Assembly: GCA_051005875.1 (NCBI GenBank)
Contig: JBPCIX010000058.1
Location: forward strand, 1-13,744
Origin: JBPCIX01 sp051005875
GTDB taxonomy: Bacteria; Actinomycetota; CADDZG01; JAHWKV01
Direction: 5' to 3'
DNA length: 13,744 nt
Of the stretch, positions 5,513-13,662 are shown one piece after another. The notes under the pieces are model-generated. The model was given only the letters and a program-made list of their open reading frames with translations. It ran no database searches and was not told the origin of the DNA. A program made the translations under genes and the position numbers. How positions within the stretch are numbered: the first letter of the stretch is position 1; each line of letters begins with the position of its first letter.

Positions 5513-6309
5513 AGGCCCAGAAGGCCCGGAAGATCCGCCCAGCTTTTTAGTACTGCGTCGGCCTCGTCGCCGGCCGAATCTTCTTCGCTCCATTTGTCAT
5601 CGTGAACTCCTATGAAACGTACGGCCGCCATTCCGGCGTTGCGGGCGCCGGCCACATCGGTGCGCCTTAGGTCGCCAATGTGAACTGCTTTTGAAGCCTC
5701 GGCCCCGGTTGCTTTGAGAGCCGCTTCGAAAATGGGGGCGTAGGGTTTAGGCACGCCGACCTCATCGGAAAAGAAATAGTGGTCCAGTTTGAGTCCATGC
5801 CCGTCAAGAAATCGGCGGGCGTGGGTGCCGGGAGTAAATCCCGTGTCGCAAATAAGGGCGGTGGGAATGCCAGCGTCCCTTACAGCTTGCAGGGCTTCGG
5901 CGGCGCCTTCCACAACATTGGTCCCGACTTCGCTCGTTGCTCCTTCGATGGCGTCGGTAAGCTCTCGGACCAGCTGGTCATCCATCTCCATCTTTTGTGA
6001 GGGCACGACCTCGAGTTGTTCTAAAACCCACCGGGCAGCGCTCGGAGCGCCGTAGGCCAGCCCGTTTCGCCATGCCTGCATGTGCTCTTGCCACGAGGCC
6101 TCGATCAGCTCGGCGGCCTTTTCATCATCAAGCCGGACGTTGCGTTTGGCGGCTATTTTCACAAGGGCGCCCCGCCGCCGGTGCATCGTGGCGTCCCAAT
6201 CGATGTCTGAAACAAGAGTTGACCAGCAGTCAAAGGTGACCGCCTGAGGGGGCCGGGGAATCGATCGCCTGATCGATGATGAGGACGCCTGAGAGGCACT
6301 TGTGTTCAC
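5509..6309 (-). CDS. HAD-superfamily hydrolase (haloacid dehalogenase-like)
   Basis: 266-aa cytosolic enzyme with the four HAD motifs: nucleophile Asp27 in FDCWSTL, Thr156 (LICDTG), Lys188 (GVPKPY), and acidic Asp213/Asp218 in HIGDLRRTDVAGA. The residue two after the nucleophile is Trp29, not the Asp that most HAD phosphatases use as general acid; an aromatic there is typical of the L-2-haloacid dehalogenase branch (D-x-Y), so phosphatase activity should not be assumed. The cap sits between motifs I and II (about 35-140), a C1 cap. Substrate unknown. The start is GTG 6309; there is no ribosome site, but a -10-like TACTGT lies 7 nt upstream, so it may be leaderless. The first 20 residues are Ser/Arg-rich and probably disordered. 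It converges on zur: the two genes end within the same TTAA. Confidence 0.85.
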   Translation of the reverse strand: MNTSASQASSSSIRRSIPRPPQAVTFDCWSTLVSDIDWDATMHRRRGALVKIAAKRNVRLDDEKAAELIEASWQEHMQAWRNGLAYGAPSAARWVLEQLEVVPSQKMEMDDQLVRELTDAIEGATSEVGTNVVEGAAEALQAVRDAGIPTALICDTGFTPGTHARRFLDGHGLKLDHYFFSDEVGVPKPYAPIFEAALKATGAEASKAVHIGDLRRTDVAGARNAGMAAVRFIGVHDDKWSEEDSAGDEADAVLKSWADLPGLLGL

Positions 6310-6316
6310 AGATTCA

Positions 6317-6322
6317 ACAGTA
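6317..6322 (-). promoter_or_regulatory. possible -10 element placing transcription start at the HAD gene GTG
   Basis: TACTGT on the minus strand ends 7 nt before GTG 6309, the same geometry as at znuA, and there is no Shine-Dalgarno sequence in between. No convincing -35 hexamer is present, so confidence is low. Confidence 0.35.
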
Positions 6323-6403
6323 TCAGTGCCAACAAGTTTCAGCGTATTTCATCTGTTCTGTCGGTGGTCCTGGTTACAGTCTTTCCTGAGGCATTAACTA
6401 AAA

Positions 6404-6407
6404 GGAG
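6404..6407 (+). promoter_or_regulatory. ribosome binding site fixing the rmuC start
   Basis: GGAG within AAAAGGAGA lies 8 nt before ATG 6416. It is the clearest Shine-Dalgarno sequence in the repair operon and settles the rmuC start. The 106-nt gap 6310-6415 must hold divergent promoters for the HAD gene and the repair operon; I see no convincing plus-strand -35/-10 pair and no LexA-type palindrome. Confidence 0.7.
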
Positions 6408-6415
6408 ACTTTGCT

Positions 6416-7387
6416 ATGGAACTTTCCCTCGCTGTTTGTTCTGGGTTCGCTTTGGTTGCTCTGGCGGTGCTGGTTGCAGGTGCCGCGCTCGGGCGCCGAC
6501 GGGGGCCGAATTCCGCCGATCTGAGAGTTGTTGAAGATCGCCTGGCCGCCGGATCCGAAGCCCAGAGGAGTTTGAGTTTAAGCGTGGAGCGAACCGCGGC
6601 CGGGCTCAACACGATTGCTGGGGCGCTCGAGGCTCGCCGCGCGCTCGAGGAGCAATCGACCCAGGCCGTGGCGCGCATCGAGCGTTCCCTGGCCGGCTCG
6701 TACTCGAAAGGCCGCATGGGCGAGAACCTGCTTGCCGCGGCGCTGTCGGAGTTTCCCCCCGAGATGCTGGAGCGCGATTTCACAGTTGGAGGCCGCGTTT
6801 GCGAGTTTGCGCTCAGGTTGGCCGACGGTAAGGTGATGCCGATCGACTCAAAATGGCCGGCCTGCGACCTGCTGGAAGAGTTGGAAGCGGCGGTCGACCC
6901 CAAGGTGAAAGATCAAATCCGGCGCCGGGTGGAAAAAGCTGTTGAGCTGCGGATAAAAGACGTAGGTGCTTATATCGACTCTTCTCTTACCGGGCCTTTG
7001 GCGATAATGGCCGTGCCCGACCCTATTTACGCTTGTTGTCGGAAAGTTCATGATTCGGCTCGCGCCGCCGGAGTGTCAATACTCCCTTACTCCACTGCGG
7101 TTCCTTTGCTGCTTTCTATTTGGAATCTTCATCGGGCCTATGGGCGCGACCTGGACGCAGACAAGCTTCTCGGCTCGCTGAACCAGGTCGCGAGTGATCT
7201 AACAGCGGTCTCTTCGTTTGTCGAAGGGCAATTGTGCCGGGGCTTGACTCAGGCTCAAAATGCAGTTTCCGGAATCCGGCCCCTAATAGCTTCGGCCAAG
7301 GCTTGCCTCAACGTAGTTGCATCTCGACCGGCGCCAGATGATCTTCCCGATGAGCTTGCCGCCTACGATGTCGGCGCGGCTCACTAG
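6416..7387 (+). CDS. rmuC: RmuC-family DNA recombination protein
   Basis: 323-aa member of the RmuC family, linked in E. coli to limiting recombination at inverted repeats; the family has a predicted PD-(D/E)XK-like nuclease core. Seen here: an N-terminal membrane anchor (residues 4-26) followed by Arg-Arg-Arg, a probable coiled-coil stretch (about 35-95), the family block KGRMGENLL (98-106), and the core CEFALRLADGKVMPIDSKW (129-147), in which the IDSK acidic-Lys pair (Asp144, Lys146) is the likely catalytic element. The C-terminal SILPYSTAVPLLLSIWNLHR section is also typical. It is shorter than most RmuC proteins (commonly about 400 aa or more), mainly through a short coiled coil and tail. 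It is first in an operon with the AdnAB helicase-nuclease, 9 nt ahead of adnA and in the same reading frame, with one TAG between them. The context suggests a shared role at DNA ends. Confidence 0.85.
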   Translation: MELSLAVCSGFALVALAVLVAGAALGRRRGPNSADLRVVEDRLAAGSEAQRSLSLSVERTAAGLNTIAGALEARRALEEQSTQAVARIERSLAGSYSKGRMGENLLAAALSEFPPEMLERDFTVGGRVCEFALRLADGKVMPIDSKWPACDLLEELEAAVDPKVKDQIRRRVEKAVELRIKDVGAYIDSSLTGPLAIMAVPDPIYACCRKVHDSARAAGVSILPYSTAVPLLLSIWNLHRAYGRDLDADKLLGSLNQVASDLTAVSSFVEGQLCRGLTQAQNAVSGIRPLIASAKACLNVVASRPAPDDLPDELAAYDVGAAH

Positions 7388-7396
7388 GGTGGTGGT

Positions 7397-10348
7397 ATGA
7401 CGCTTTCCGTTGCTGACTACCGGGGGGGTCCGCTTCTGGTTCTCGGCGGTCCGGGCACGGGGAAGACCCATGCCTTGGAACAGCGTTACCTTAGCCTGGC
7501 CGCCGAGCCCGACCTTGCTCCTCATCGAATTCTGTTGCTCTGCAACAACCGCGCATGGGCCGCCGATGCGAGAAACCGGCTCGTGTGGCAATTGCCTCAG
7601 CAGGCTACGCTCGAGGTTCCCTTCTATACCTGGCACGGCCTTGCTTACCACCTGGTCAGCCGCTTCTACCCAACTTTGGGATACGCGGAGCCGCCGGTGC
7701 TGTTGACCGGGCCCGAACAGTGGGGCGCGGTCCGCGAGCTTGCGGCAAAGCAGAATCCGGCCGAATGGGGGGACTGGGCGGGGCGCCTTAACGAGCGAGC
7801 GTTCATCGACGAGCTGGCGGATTTCTGTCTCAGGGTGCAGCAGCGGCTCGATGGCCCCGATGAACTGGCGTTACTGGTTAAAGCCAGAGCCGACTGGGCG
7901 CCGGTGGTTGATTTCTACGGCCGGTACCGCGACTTTCTCAAGCTTGAATCCCGGCTTGACTACGCGGGCTTACTGGCCGAGGCGGTTCGATTGCTCGAAC
8001 AAGACGAACAGGTTCGCGAAACCTTGTCTCGCCGGTTTCCTCACATCCTTGTTGACGATGGCCAGGAAATGGGCAAGTCGCACCGTCAGCTGTTGATCAG
8101 TCTCGGTGTTTCGAATCTAACCGTGGCGGCCGACCCCGATTCGGGGATTGAATCTTTCCGGGGGGCCGAGCCGGATTGGGTATTCGGTTTCGAAAAGTGG
8201 TTCGGACCATCGACCACGATTGAACTCTTTGAATCAAAAAGAATTGGCCTGCCTCTTTCTTCGGCCGCAACGCAGCTAATTCGCCATAATGACGCGGCTG
8301 CAACGCACCGATTCCGAGAACCGGCGGCACACGCTACTGAATTCCAGTGCCGAATTTACGGTTCTGCGGCTGAAGAAGTCGAGGCGATCGCACGCGAGCT
8401 CAAGCTCACGCATTTACAGCACGGCGTCGCATGGTCGGAAATGGCCGTCCTTATATCGCAGCCGCGCTTTCTGCTCGGTCCCCTCGAGCGGGCGCTTGAT
8501 GAGCTTGAAGTGCCCCACGGTCCCATGATCGGCGACCGGCCATTGGCGGCGGAGCCGGCGGTTAAAGGCTTTCTCGATCTGGTCAAGTTTGCGCTCGGCC
8601 GGGGCGAGGCGGGGGGGCCGGCATCCAACGGAGCGGCCGAACTTTTGCCCGAGCTTTTGACATCTCCGCTCGGTGGGCTCGACTATTCGGCTCGCCGTCG
8701 TCTGGAACGGCTGGCCTGGCATTCAGGCAAGTCGCTGCAAGAGGTTGTCGAGGAATCGAGCGAGTGCGAAGAACTACGCGCTTTGATTGACATTGTTGTT
8801 AAACATCGCAGCAAAGCCGACGAATGCTTCTGGCAGGTCTATCGCCGGTCGGCATATTACCGAGAACTCGAAGAGGGCCACCCCGCATCCAGAGCGGTCG
8901 GCGAGAACAACCAGGCACTAGACAGTTTGGTGGCGTTCGCTCATTCGCTCAGCCGGTTTGTAGAAAGGCGCCACGGATCGGCATCGATAGACGACTACCT
9001 GAAGGAAGCTGCCAGGGCTGATTTCGGCGGCGATCCATGGGTGCCGCCGTTAGTCGACGACGAGCCGGGTGTCGCACTGGTTTCATTCCATGGGGCCAAG
9101 GGCCGCGAGTGGCACACAGTGTTTGTCGCGGGCTGCCTTGACGCCTGGATACCAAAGGGTCGCAGAGCGCAAGGTCTATTCGACCCTTTCTTGCTCGAGG
9201 CGCCCGAGGTGGCCCATCGCGAGATCGAGGCAATCGCCGACGACCGAAGAACCTTTTACGTCGCCGCGACCAGGGCCCGGTCGAGGACTCTTTTCACCGT
9301 ATCGCCGGCAGGGTCCGGCCGAGCGCGGCCGAGCAGGTTCCTGTTCGAGCTATCCGGTCGCGCTCCAGAAGAACCCCCGGCCGATGCCTTCCAGGCATTG
9401 ACCCGCCGCGAGCTCACGGCTGTACTTCGCAGGGAATTTGCCGAGCCCGGTTCGTCGCCCGCCCGGCGAATCGCCGCTGTAATAGCACTTTCTGAGATTC
9501 CAGAAGTCGACCCCACCCGATGGTACGGCAGGTGGGAATGGACTTCCGGCGCAACCCCCTTGGTCGACGGCGACCTCAAAACGTCTTTCTCCCGGCTTGG
9601 AGTTTTTGAAAACTGTGGGCTCCAGTATCTGCTTCAGTCCGTTCTGGGGCTGGACCCCTCGTCCACATACTCAATGAAGTTCGGGACCTGGATCCATGCC
9701 CTGTTCCAGGCTGTTCACGAGTCGAAGATCAAAGCGCCGCCGCAGTTGCTTGCCGAGTACGAAAAATTGTTTGACGCGACTATATTTCCAAGCTCCACAA
9801 TTGCTCGTCAGTTCAAGCGCGACGGCGAAAAGATGCTCCAGGTTTTCTGGGAAAACGAACGCGATCACCACACGGTAAAAGCCGAGCATTCCTTCGCTAT
9901 TCCATTTGCCGGGGCGGTTTTGCGCGGGCGGATAGATAGGGTGGACCGCATCGAAAGGCCGGCAACCCGGGACCGGCCGGGCACCCGGGGGGCGCTGAAA
10001 TTGACCGACTACAAAACGGCGAAATGGGCGCCCAGCTACTCAAAGGCAGAGAAGTCTTTGCAGCTGGCGATTTACCACTATGCGGCGCTGCATGATCCGG
10101 AGCTTCAGGAACTAGGTGAGCCTGCTATTGCGCGGTTGGTTTATCCGGGTGCGACTTCAAGAGCCGGTAAGTATCAGGTGTTGAATCAAAGCCCCGAGCA
10201 AGCGGCCCAAGTATTGGAAACCCTGCCGGAAATGATTGCCAGTGTGAGGAGCGAGGATTTTCGGCCGTCACCTCATGCCGATTGCTTCTTTTGCAAAATG
10301 AAACCTTTATGTCCGCTTTGGCCCGACGGCAGCGAGGTGCAGACGTGA
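7397..10348 (+). CDS. adnA: AdnA-type UvrD-like helicase/RecB-type nuclease subunit with Fe-S signature
   Basis: 983-aa subunit of the actinobacterial end-resection motor-nuclease (AdnAB), which processes double-strand breaks. Walker A GGPGTGKT is at 17-24, so close to the N-terminus that no Q-motif is present. Motif II reads LVDDGQE (218-224), with Asp in place of the catalytic Glu of the usual DEYQD. Motif III AADPDSGIESFRGA (244-257), motif V VSFHGAKGREW (562-572) and motif VI RRTFYVAATRAR (617-628) are recognisable. The C-terminal RecB-type nuclease is intact: His767 (GTWIH), Asp847 (GRID), Asp871 and Lys873 (TDYKT), Gln889. Cys740, Cys963, Cys966 and Cys972 form the C...C-x2-C-x5-C iron-sulfur pattern known from AddB. 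The start is ATG 7397; an in-frame TAG four codons upstream excludes extension, and the ribosome site is a GGTGGTGGT run. It is somewhat shorter than mycobacterial AdnA. Likely a weak or regulatory motor with an active nuclease; partner AdnB overlaps by 4 nt. Subunit naming is by gene order and motifs. Confidence 0.85.
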   Translation: MTLSVADYRGGPLLVLGGPGTGKTHALEQRYLSLAAEPDLAPHRILLLCNNRAWAADARNRLVWQLPQQATLEVPFYTWHGLAYHLVSRFYPTLGYAEPPVLLTGPEQWGAVRELAAKQNPAEWGDWAGRLNERAFIDELADFCLRVQQRLDGPDELALLVKARADWAPVVDFYGRYRDFLKLESRLDYAGLLAEAVRLLEQDEQVRETLSRRFPHILVDDGQEMGKSHRQLLISLGVSNLTVAADPDSGIESFRGAEPDWVFGFEKWFGPSTTIELFESKRIGLPLSSAATQLIRHNDAAATHRFREPAAHATEFQCRIYGSAAEEVEAIARELKLTHLQHGVAWSEMAVLISQPRFLLGPLERALDELEVPHGPMIGDRPLAAEPAVKGFLDLVKFALGRGEAGGPASNGAAELLPELLTSPLGGLDYSARRRLERLAWHSGKSLQEVVEESSECEELRALIDIVVKHRSKADECFWQVYRRSAYYRELEEGHPASRAVGENNQALDSLVAFAHSLSRFVERRHGSASIDDYLKEAARADFGGDPWVPPLVDDEPGVALVSFHGAKGREWHTVFVAGCLDAWIPKGRRAQGLFDPFLLEAPEVAHREIEAIADDRRTFYVAATRARSRTLFTVSPAGSGRARPSRFLFELSGRAPEEPPADAFQALTRRELTAVLRREFAEPGSSPARRIAAVIALSEIPEVDPTRWYGRWEWTSGATPLVDGDLKTSFSRLGVFENCGLQYLLQSVLGLDPSSTYSMKFGTWIHALFQAVHESKIKAPPQLLAEYEKLFDATIFPSSTIARQFKRDGEKMLQVFWENERDHHTVKAEHSFAIPFAGAVLRGRIDRVDRIERPATRDRPGTRGALKLTDYKTAKWAPSYSKAEKSLQLAIYHYAALHDPELQELGEPAIARLVYPGATSRAGKYQVLNQSPEQAAQVLETLPEMIASVRSEDFRPSPHADCFFCKMKPLCPLWPDGSEVQT

Positions 10349-13300
10349 GTTCCAGCGCTGCTATAAGGGCCGCTCTGCGGGGCCACGAGCCAAGTACCGA
10401 ACAGCTGACCGCCATCGAGTTTGACCCAGTTCCTCTTGCAATAATCGCGGGGGCCGGCAGCGGCAAAACCGCCATCATGGCGGCGCGGATGGTTTCAATG
10501 GTTGAGCGCGGAATCGTCGCGCCTTCTCAAATTCTAGGCCTTACTTTTACCAATAAGGCGGCAGATGAATTGGAAGAGCGCATCGTTACTGCTTTCGCTG
10601 AACTCGACCCGGTGCCGGCCGAGATACCGGCCATTGCCACTTACAACTCATTCGCCGACAAGCTTGTGCGCGAGCACGGGGTGCGAATCGGGATTGACCC
10701 CGAGTCTGCGCTGCTTTCCCAGGGCCAAAGTTGGCAGCTGGTGCTAAAGGCTCTCGACGACGTGCCCGCATTTGACGCTATTGATTCCCGGTCGGTGTCG
10801 AAGATTTGTCAGGGGGCCCTGGCGCTTTCAGAGGAGTGCCACAATCACTTTGTGTCGCCCGAAGCGGTAGCGGCTGAGGACCGGCGGATCGTCGCCGAGC
10901 CGAAATACTTCGGCGATGACGCCGTTTTGGCTTCGCGCCGGCGGATCGAGCTGACCGGGCTGGTGAGGGCCTACATTGACCAGAAAGTTAAGGCCCGGTG
11001 CATCGACTACGGCGACCAGGTTTCGAAGGCGGTCGAGATCCTAACCACATTCCCCGACCTCGCAAAGGATCTGTCGGCAAGATATCCGGCGATCTTGCTC
11101 GATGAGTACCAGGACACCAACGTCGCGCAGCGAAAAATGCTCGAAGCCCTCGCCCCCTGCGGCGCCAACGTCACCGCCGTCGGTGATGCCCGCCAAAACA
11201 TTTTCCAGTGGAGGGGGTCAACCTTGTTCAATCTCATCGACTTTGGGTCAAAGCACTTTCTTCGCCAAGATGGCAAACAGCATGAGTACCTATCTGCATC
11301 GGAAAACTTCCGCAGCGGTTCAAAAATCCTCGCGGTCGCCAATGCGCTGATCGAGGCGGTTCCGGCTGAGCGCCGGCCCGGCAAGCCCCTTGAACCTCTA
11401 CCCGAAAACCAAGACGGTTTTGTAGGCACCAAGCTGCTGGCCGATCAATGGCAAGAGGCGGCATTCATAGCGGAAGAAATTAAGCGGCTCCACGGCACTG
11501 CGGCAAACTCCGGGCGCCCACCGATGGCATGGAAAGATTTTGCAGTGCTGGTTCGGCGTCGCAAACACATAGGTCCCATTTATGACGCTTTGAAGCAGCG
11601 CGACATCCCGGTCGAGGTAACCGGTCTTGGGGGGTTAATGCAGGTCGCCGAGATCATGGACCTAGTCGCCTGGCTTCGAGTTGTCGCCGACCCCGGCCCA
11701 CCGAGCAATCGCTGGCTGGCGCGAATCTTGCTGGGCCCGCGGTTCAGAATTCATTACCGCGACCTTGCGGTCCTGGCCCGGTGGGCGGCGCAGCACACCA
11801 AAGAGCTGGCGGACACAAAGCGCGAATCACTTTCATCTCACGATGGGGGCGAAGTTCTGGTTCCCGACGAGACGGAACTAGAGCCCGACGACGTCGCATT
11901 CTCGCTCGCCGAGGCATTAGATCATCTGGATGAAATATCAGATTTGGCTGCCGAAGCCGAGCTGCGTTTAGGGCGCGCCGGCGCCGAGATTCGTAGCTTG
12001 CGTTCAAAGGCCGCAGGTCCGTTGCTTGAGCTGGTTCGGGCGACTATTCGTGAAAGCGGAATCGCCGAAACCCTTCAGTCGAGTCCTCGCCGCGATTCCG
12101 CCGCGTCCCAGGCCAATCTGCAGCAGTTCGTCGACATGGTCAGCGATTTTGCTCCAGTCAGCGGCGATCCTTCGCTCCATGAATTCCTGGCTTACCTTGA
12201 TGCAGCTGAAGATGCGGCCGACCCGATGGAGCTCGGGTTGAGCAGCAGCGAAGACTCGGTGAAGTTGACTACGGTGCACCGAGTCAAGGGGTTGGAGTTC
12301 GAGACGGTATTTGTTCCCGGCGTGGCCGCCCGCGAGAACGAAAAGGGAGTTCTGGTCGATTCGATGTTCCCCGACGAACGGATTTCGAATCCTATGACTT
12401 CTTATAGCCAGGCACCTTTTGGAGTGCGTGAGGATCAGGGGCACCTTCCGAACCCGTGGACCATCGGTCAGTTGGGGGAACGGATCCTCCGCAAGAAAGC
12501 CGAATTCGACAAGGAACTGCGCCAGCGCGCCGTCGAAGATGAGCGCCGCCTCTTTTATGTTGCCCTGACCCGTGCAAAACAGCGCCTTTACGTGACGGCT
12601 GCATGGTGGTACGAACGTCAAACCAAGCCCCGCGGCCCTTCTTCTTTCTTAAACGAGGTCAATGCTCTGGAAGCCGTGGTCAAGTTGGGCGAGGCCGCCA
12701 TGCCGGCGGAGAGTCCTTTGATGGCGGCGCTGGCCGAGCGCGCGGTTTGGCCGCCGACGCCGCCCAATACTCTCATCGCTTTTCAGGAGTTTCCTGAAAG
12801 TTACCCGGTCGCGCTGGACCGGTTGCTCTCCGGCGAACTGTCGGCCGATGACTTGCTCGCAAGGCTCGACCCGGCCGAAAGGACCGAGGCTGAGGCGCGG
12901 CTGGCCGGCCACCGGGCGACCTTAGCCGGCTTAGACGCCGGGGCTGGGCGACCCGGCGGCGAGGGCGGCGCTGCTAAGCCGGGCAGGCCCATTCGATCTT
13001 TGTCGGCGACCCAAGCCATTGGGCTGGCGTCGGAAAAGTTTTCCTTGAGAAAGCTTCTGCGGCCGCTCCCCGAATCTCCCTCTGTGGCGGGTCGTTTGGG
13101 GACCGAGGTGCACCGTTGGATCGAGGAGCATGCGCGGGGGCTGACCGGCCTCGTCGATGAGCAGGGAATGGATTTACCGGCCGCATCGGTAGACCCTGAT
13201 CGCCTGGCGTTGCTTAAACAAAACTATCTGGATCTGTACGGGCATCGCACGTTCGCTCGCTTTCCCACCGGTGAGCCGATGGCCGAGGTTCCCTTTGTTC

Positions 13301-13599
13301 TGAAAATCGGTGGTTTCCAACTGCGCGGCAGGATCGACGCTGTGTATGAAAATGACTTAAGGGGGCTCGAAATCGTTGACTTTAAGACCGGCGCTAACTT
13401 CGAATCGCCTGAAATTGACCAGCTGGCAGTGTATGCGGGGGCCATTGCAAAGTTGGGGATCGGCCTGGACCGCCCGATGAAACTCACCTACTGCTTTCTA
13501 CAGTCGCGCGAAACACCGTCGCGCTCGATCGACGGCCCAGACGCCATCCAAGCCTTGAAACAACTCGAGCAGCGTCTGGGAGGCCTATTCACTTCTTAG
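10345..13599 (+). CDS. adnB: AdnB-type UvrD-like helicase/RecB-type nuclease subunit
   Basis: 1084-aa second subunit, probably the lead 3'-5' motor. The start is GTG 10345: it overlaps the adnA stop (GTGA) and has GAGG 8 nt upstream; a longer frame from ATG 10309 or 10282 would overlap adnA further without a better ribosome site. All superfamily 1 motifs are intact (numbering from GTG): Q-motif PSTEQL (Gln20), Walker A AGAGSGKT (35-42), Ia LGLTFTNKAADEL (64-76), II LLDEYQD (251-257), III AVGDARQNIFQWRG (278-291), V TTVHRVKGLEF (642-652), VI ERRLFYVALTRAKQRL (733-748). The C-terminal RecB-type nuclease has His923 (TEVH), Asp998 (GRID), Asp1012 and Lys1014 (VDFKTG), Gln1026 and Tyr1030. No four-cysteine Fe-S pattern is present, unlike AdnA. 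A Gly/Pro-rich linker (about 865-882) separates motor and nuclease. With AdnA it should form a two-motor, two-nuclease heterodimer. Confidence 0.9.
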   Translation: MSSSAAIRAALRGHEPSTEQLTAIEFDPVPLAIIAGAGSGKTAIMAARMVSMVERGIVAPSQILGLTFTNKAADELEERIVTAFAELDPVPAEIPAIATYNSFADKLVREHGVRIGIDPESALLSQGQSWQLVLKALDDVPAFDAIDSRSVSKICQGALALSEECHNHFVSPEAVAAEDRRIVAEPKYFGDDAVLASRRRIELTGLVRAYIDQKVKARCIDYGDQVSKAVEILTTFPDLAKDLSARYPAILLDEYQDTNVAQRKMLEALAPCGANVTAVGDARQNIFQWRGSTLFNLIDFGSKHFLRQDGKQHEYLSASENFRSGSKILAVANALIEAVPAERRPGKPLEPLPENQDGFVGTKLLADQWQEAAFIAEEIKRLHGTAANSGRPPMAWKDFAVLVRRRKHIGPIYDALKQRDIPVEVTGLGGLMQVAEIMDLVAWLRVVADPGPPSNRWLARILLGPRFRIHYRDLAVLARWAAQHTKELADTKRESLSSHDGGEVLVPDETELEPDDVAFSLAEALDHLDEISDLAAEAELRLGRAGAEIRSLRSKAAGPLLELVRATIRESGIAETLQSSPRRDSAASQANLQQFVDMVSDFAPVSGDPSLHEFLAYLDAAEDAADPMELGLSSSEDSVKLTTVHRVKGLEFETVFVPGVAARENEKGVLVDSMFPDERISNPMTSYSQAPFGVREDQGHLPNPWTIGQLGERILRKKAEFDKELRQRAVEDERRLFYVALTRAKQRLYVTAAWWYERQTKPRGPSSFLNEVNALEAVVKLGEAAMPAESPLMAALAERAVWPPTPPNTLIAFQEFPESYPVALDRLLSGELSADDLLARLDPAERTEAEARLAGHRATLAGLDAGAGRPGGEGGAAKPGRPIRSLSATQAIGLASEKFSLRKLLRPLPESPSVAGRLGTEVHRWIEEHARGLTGLVDEQGMDLPAASVDPDRLALLKQNYLDLYGHRTFARFPTGEPMAEVPFVLKIGGFQLRGRIDAVYENDLRGLEIVDFKTGANFESPEIDQLAVYAGAIAKLGIGLDRPMKLTYCFLQSRETPSRSIDGPDAIQALKQLEQRLGGLFTS

Positions 13600-13662
13600 C
13601 CGCCTGCTCCCTCTGACCCCCAAGCGAGCTTTCGAAGGGCGAAAAGAATTAGGATCCCTTGA

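Noticed and set aside
6310..6415. LexA/SOS box controlling the repair operon
   Set aside because: I found no actinobacterial LexA-type palindrome in this gap.
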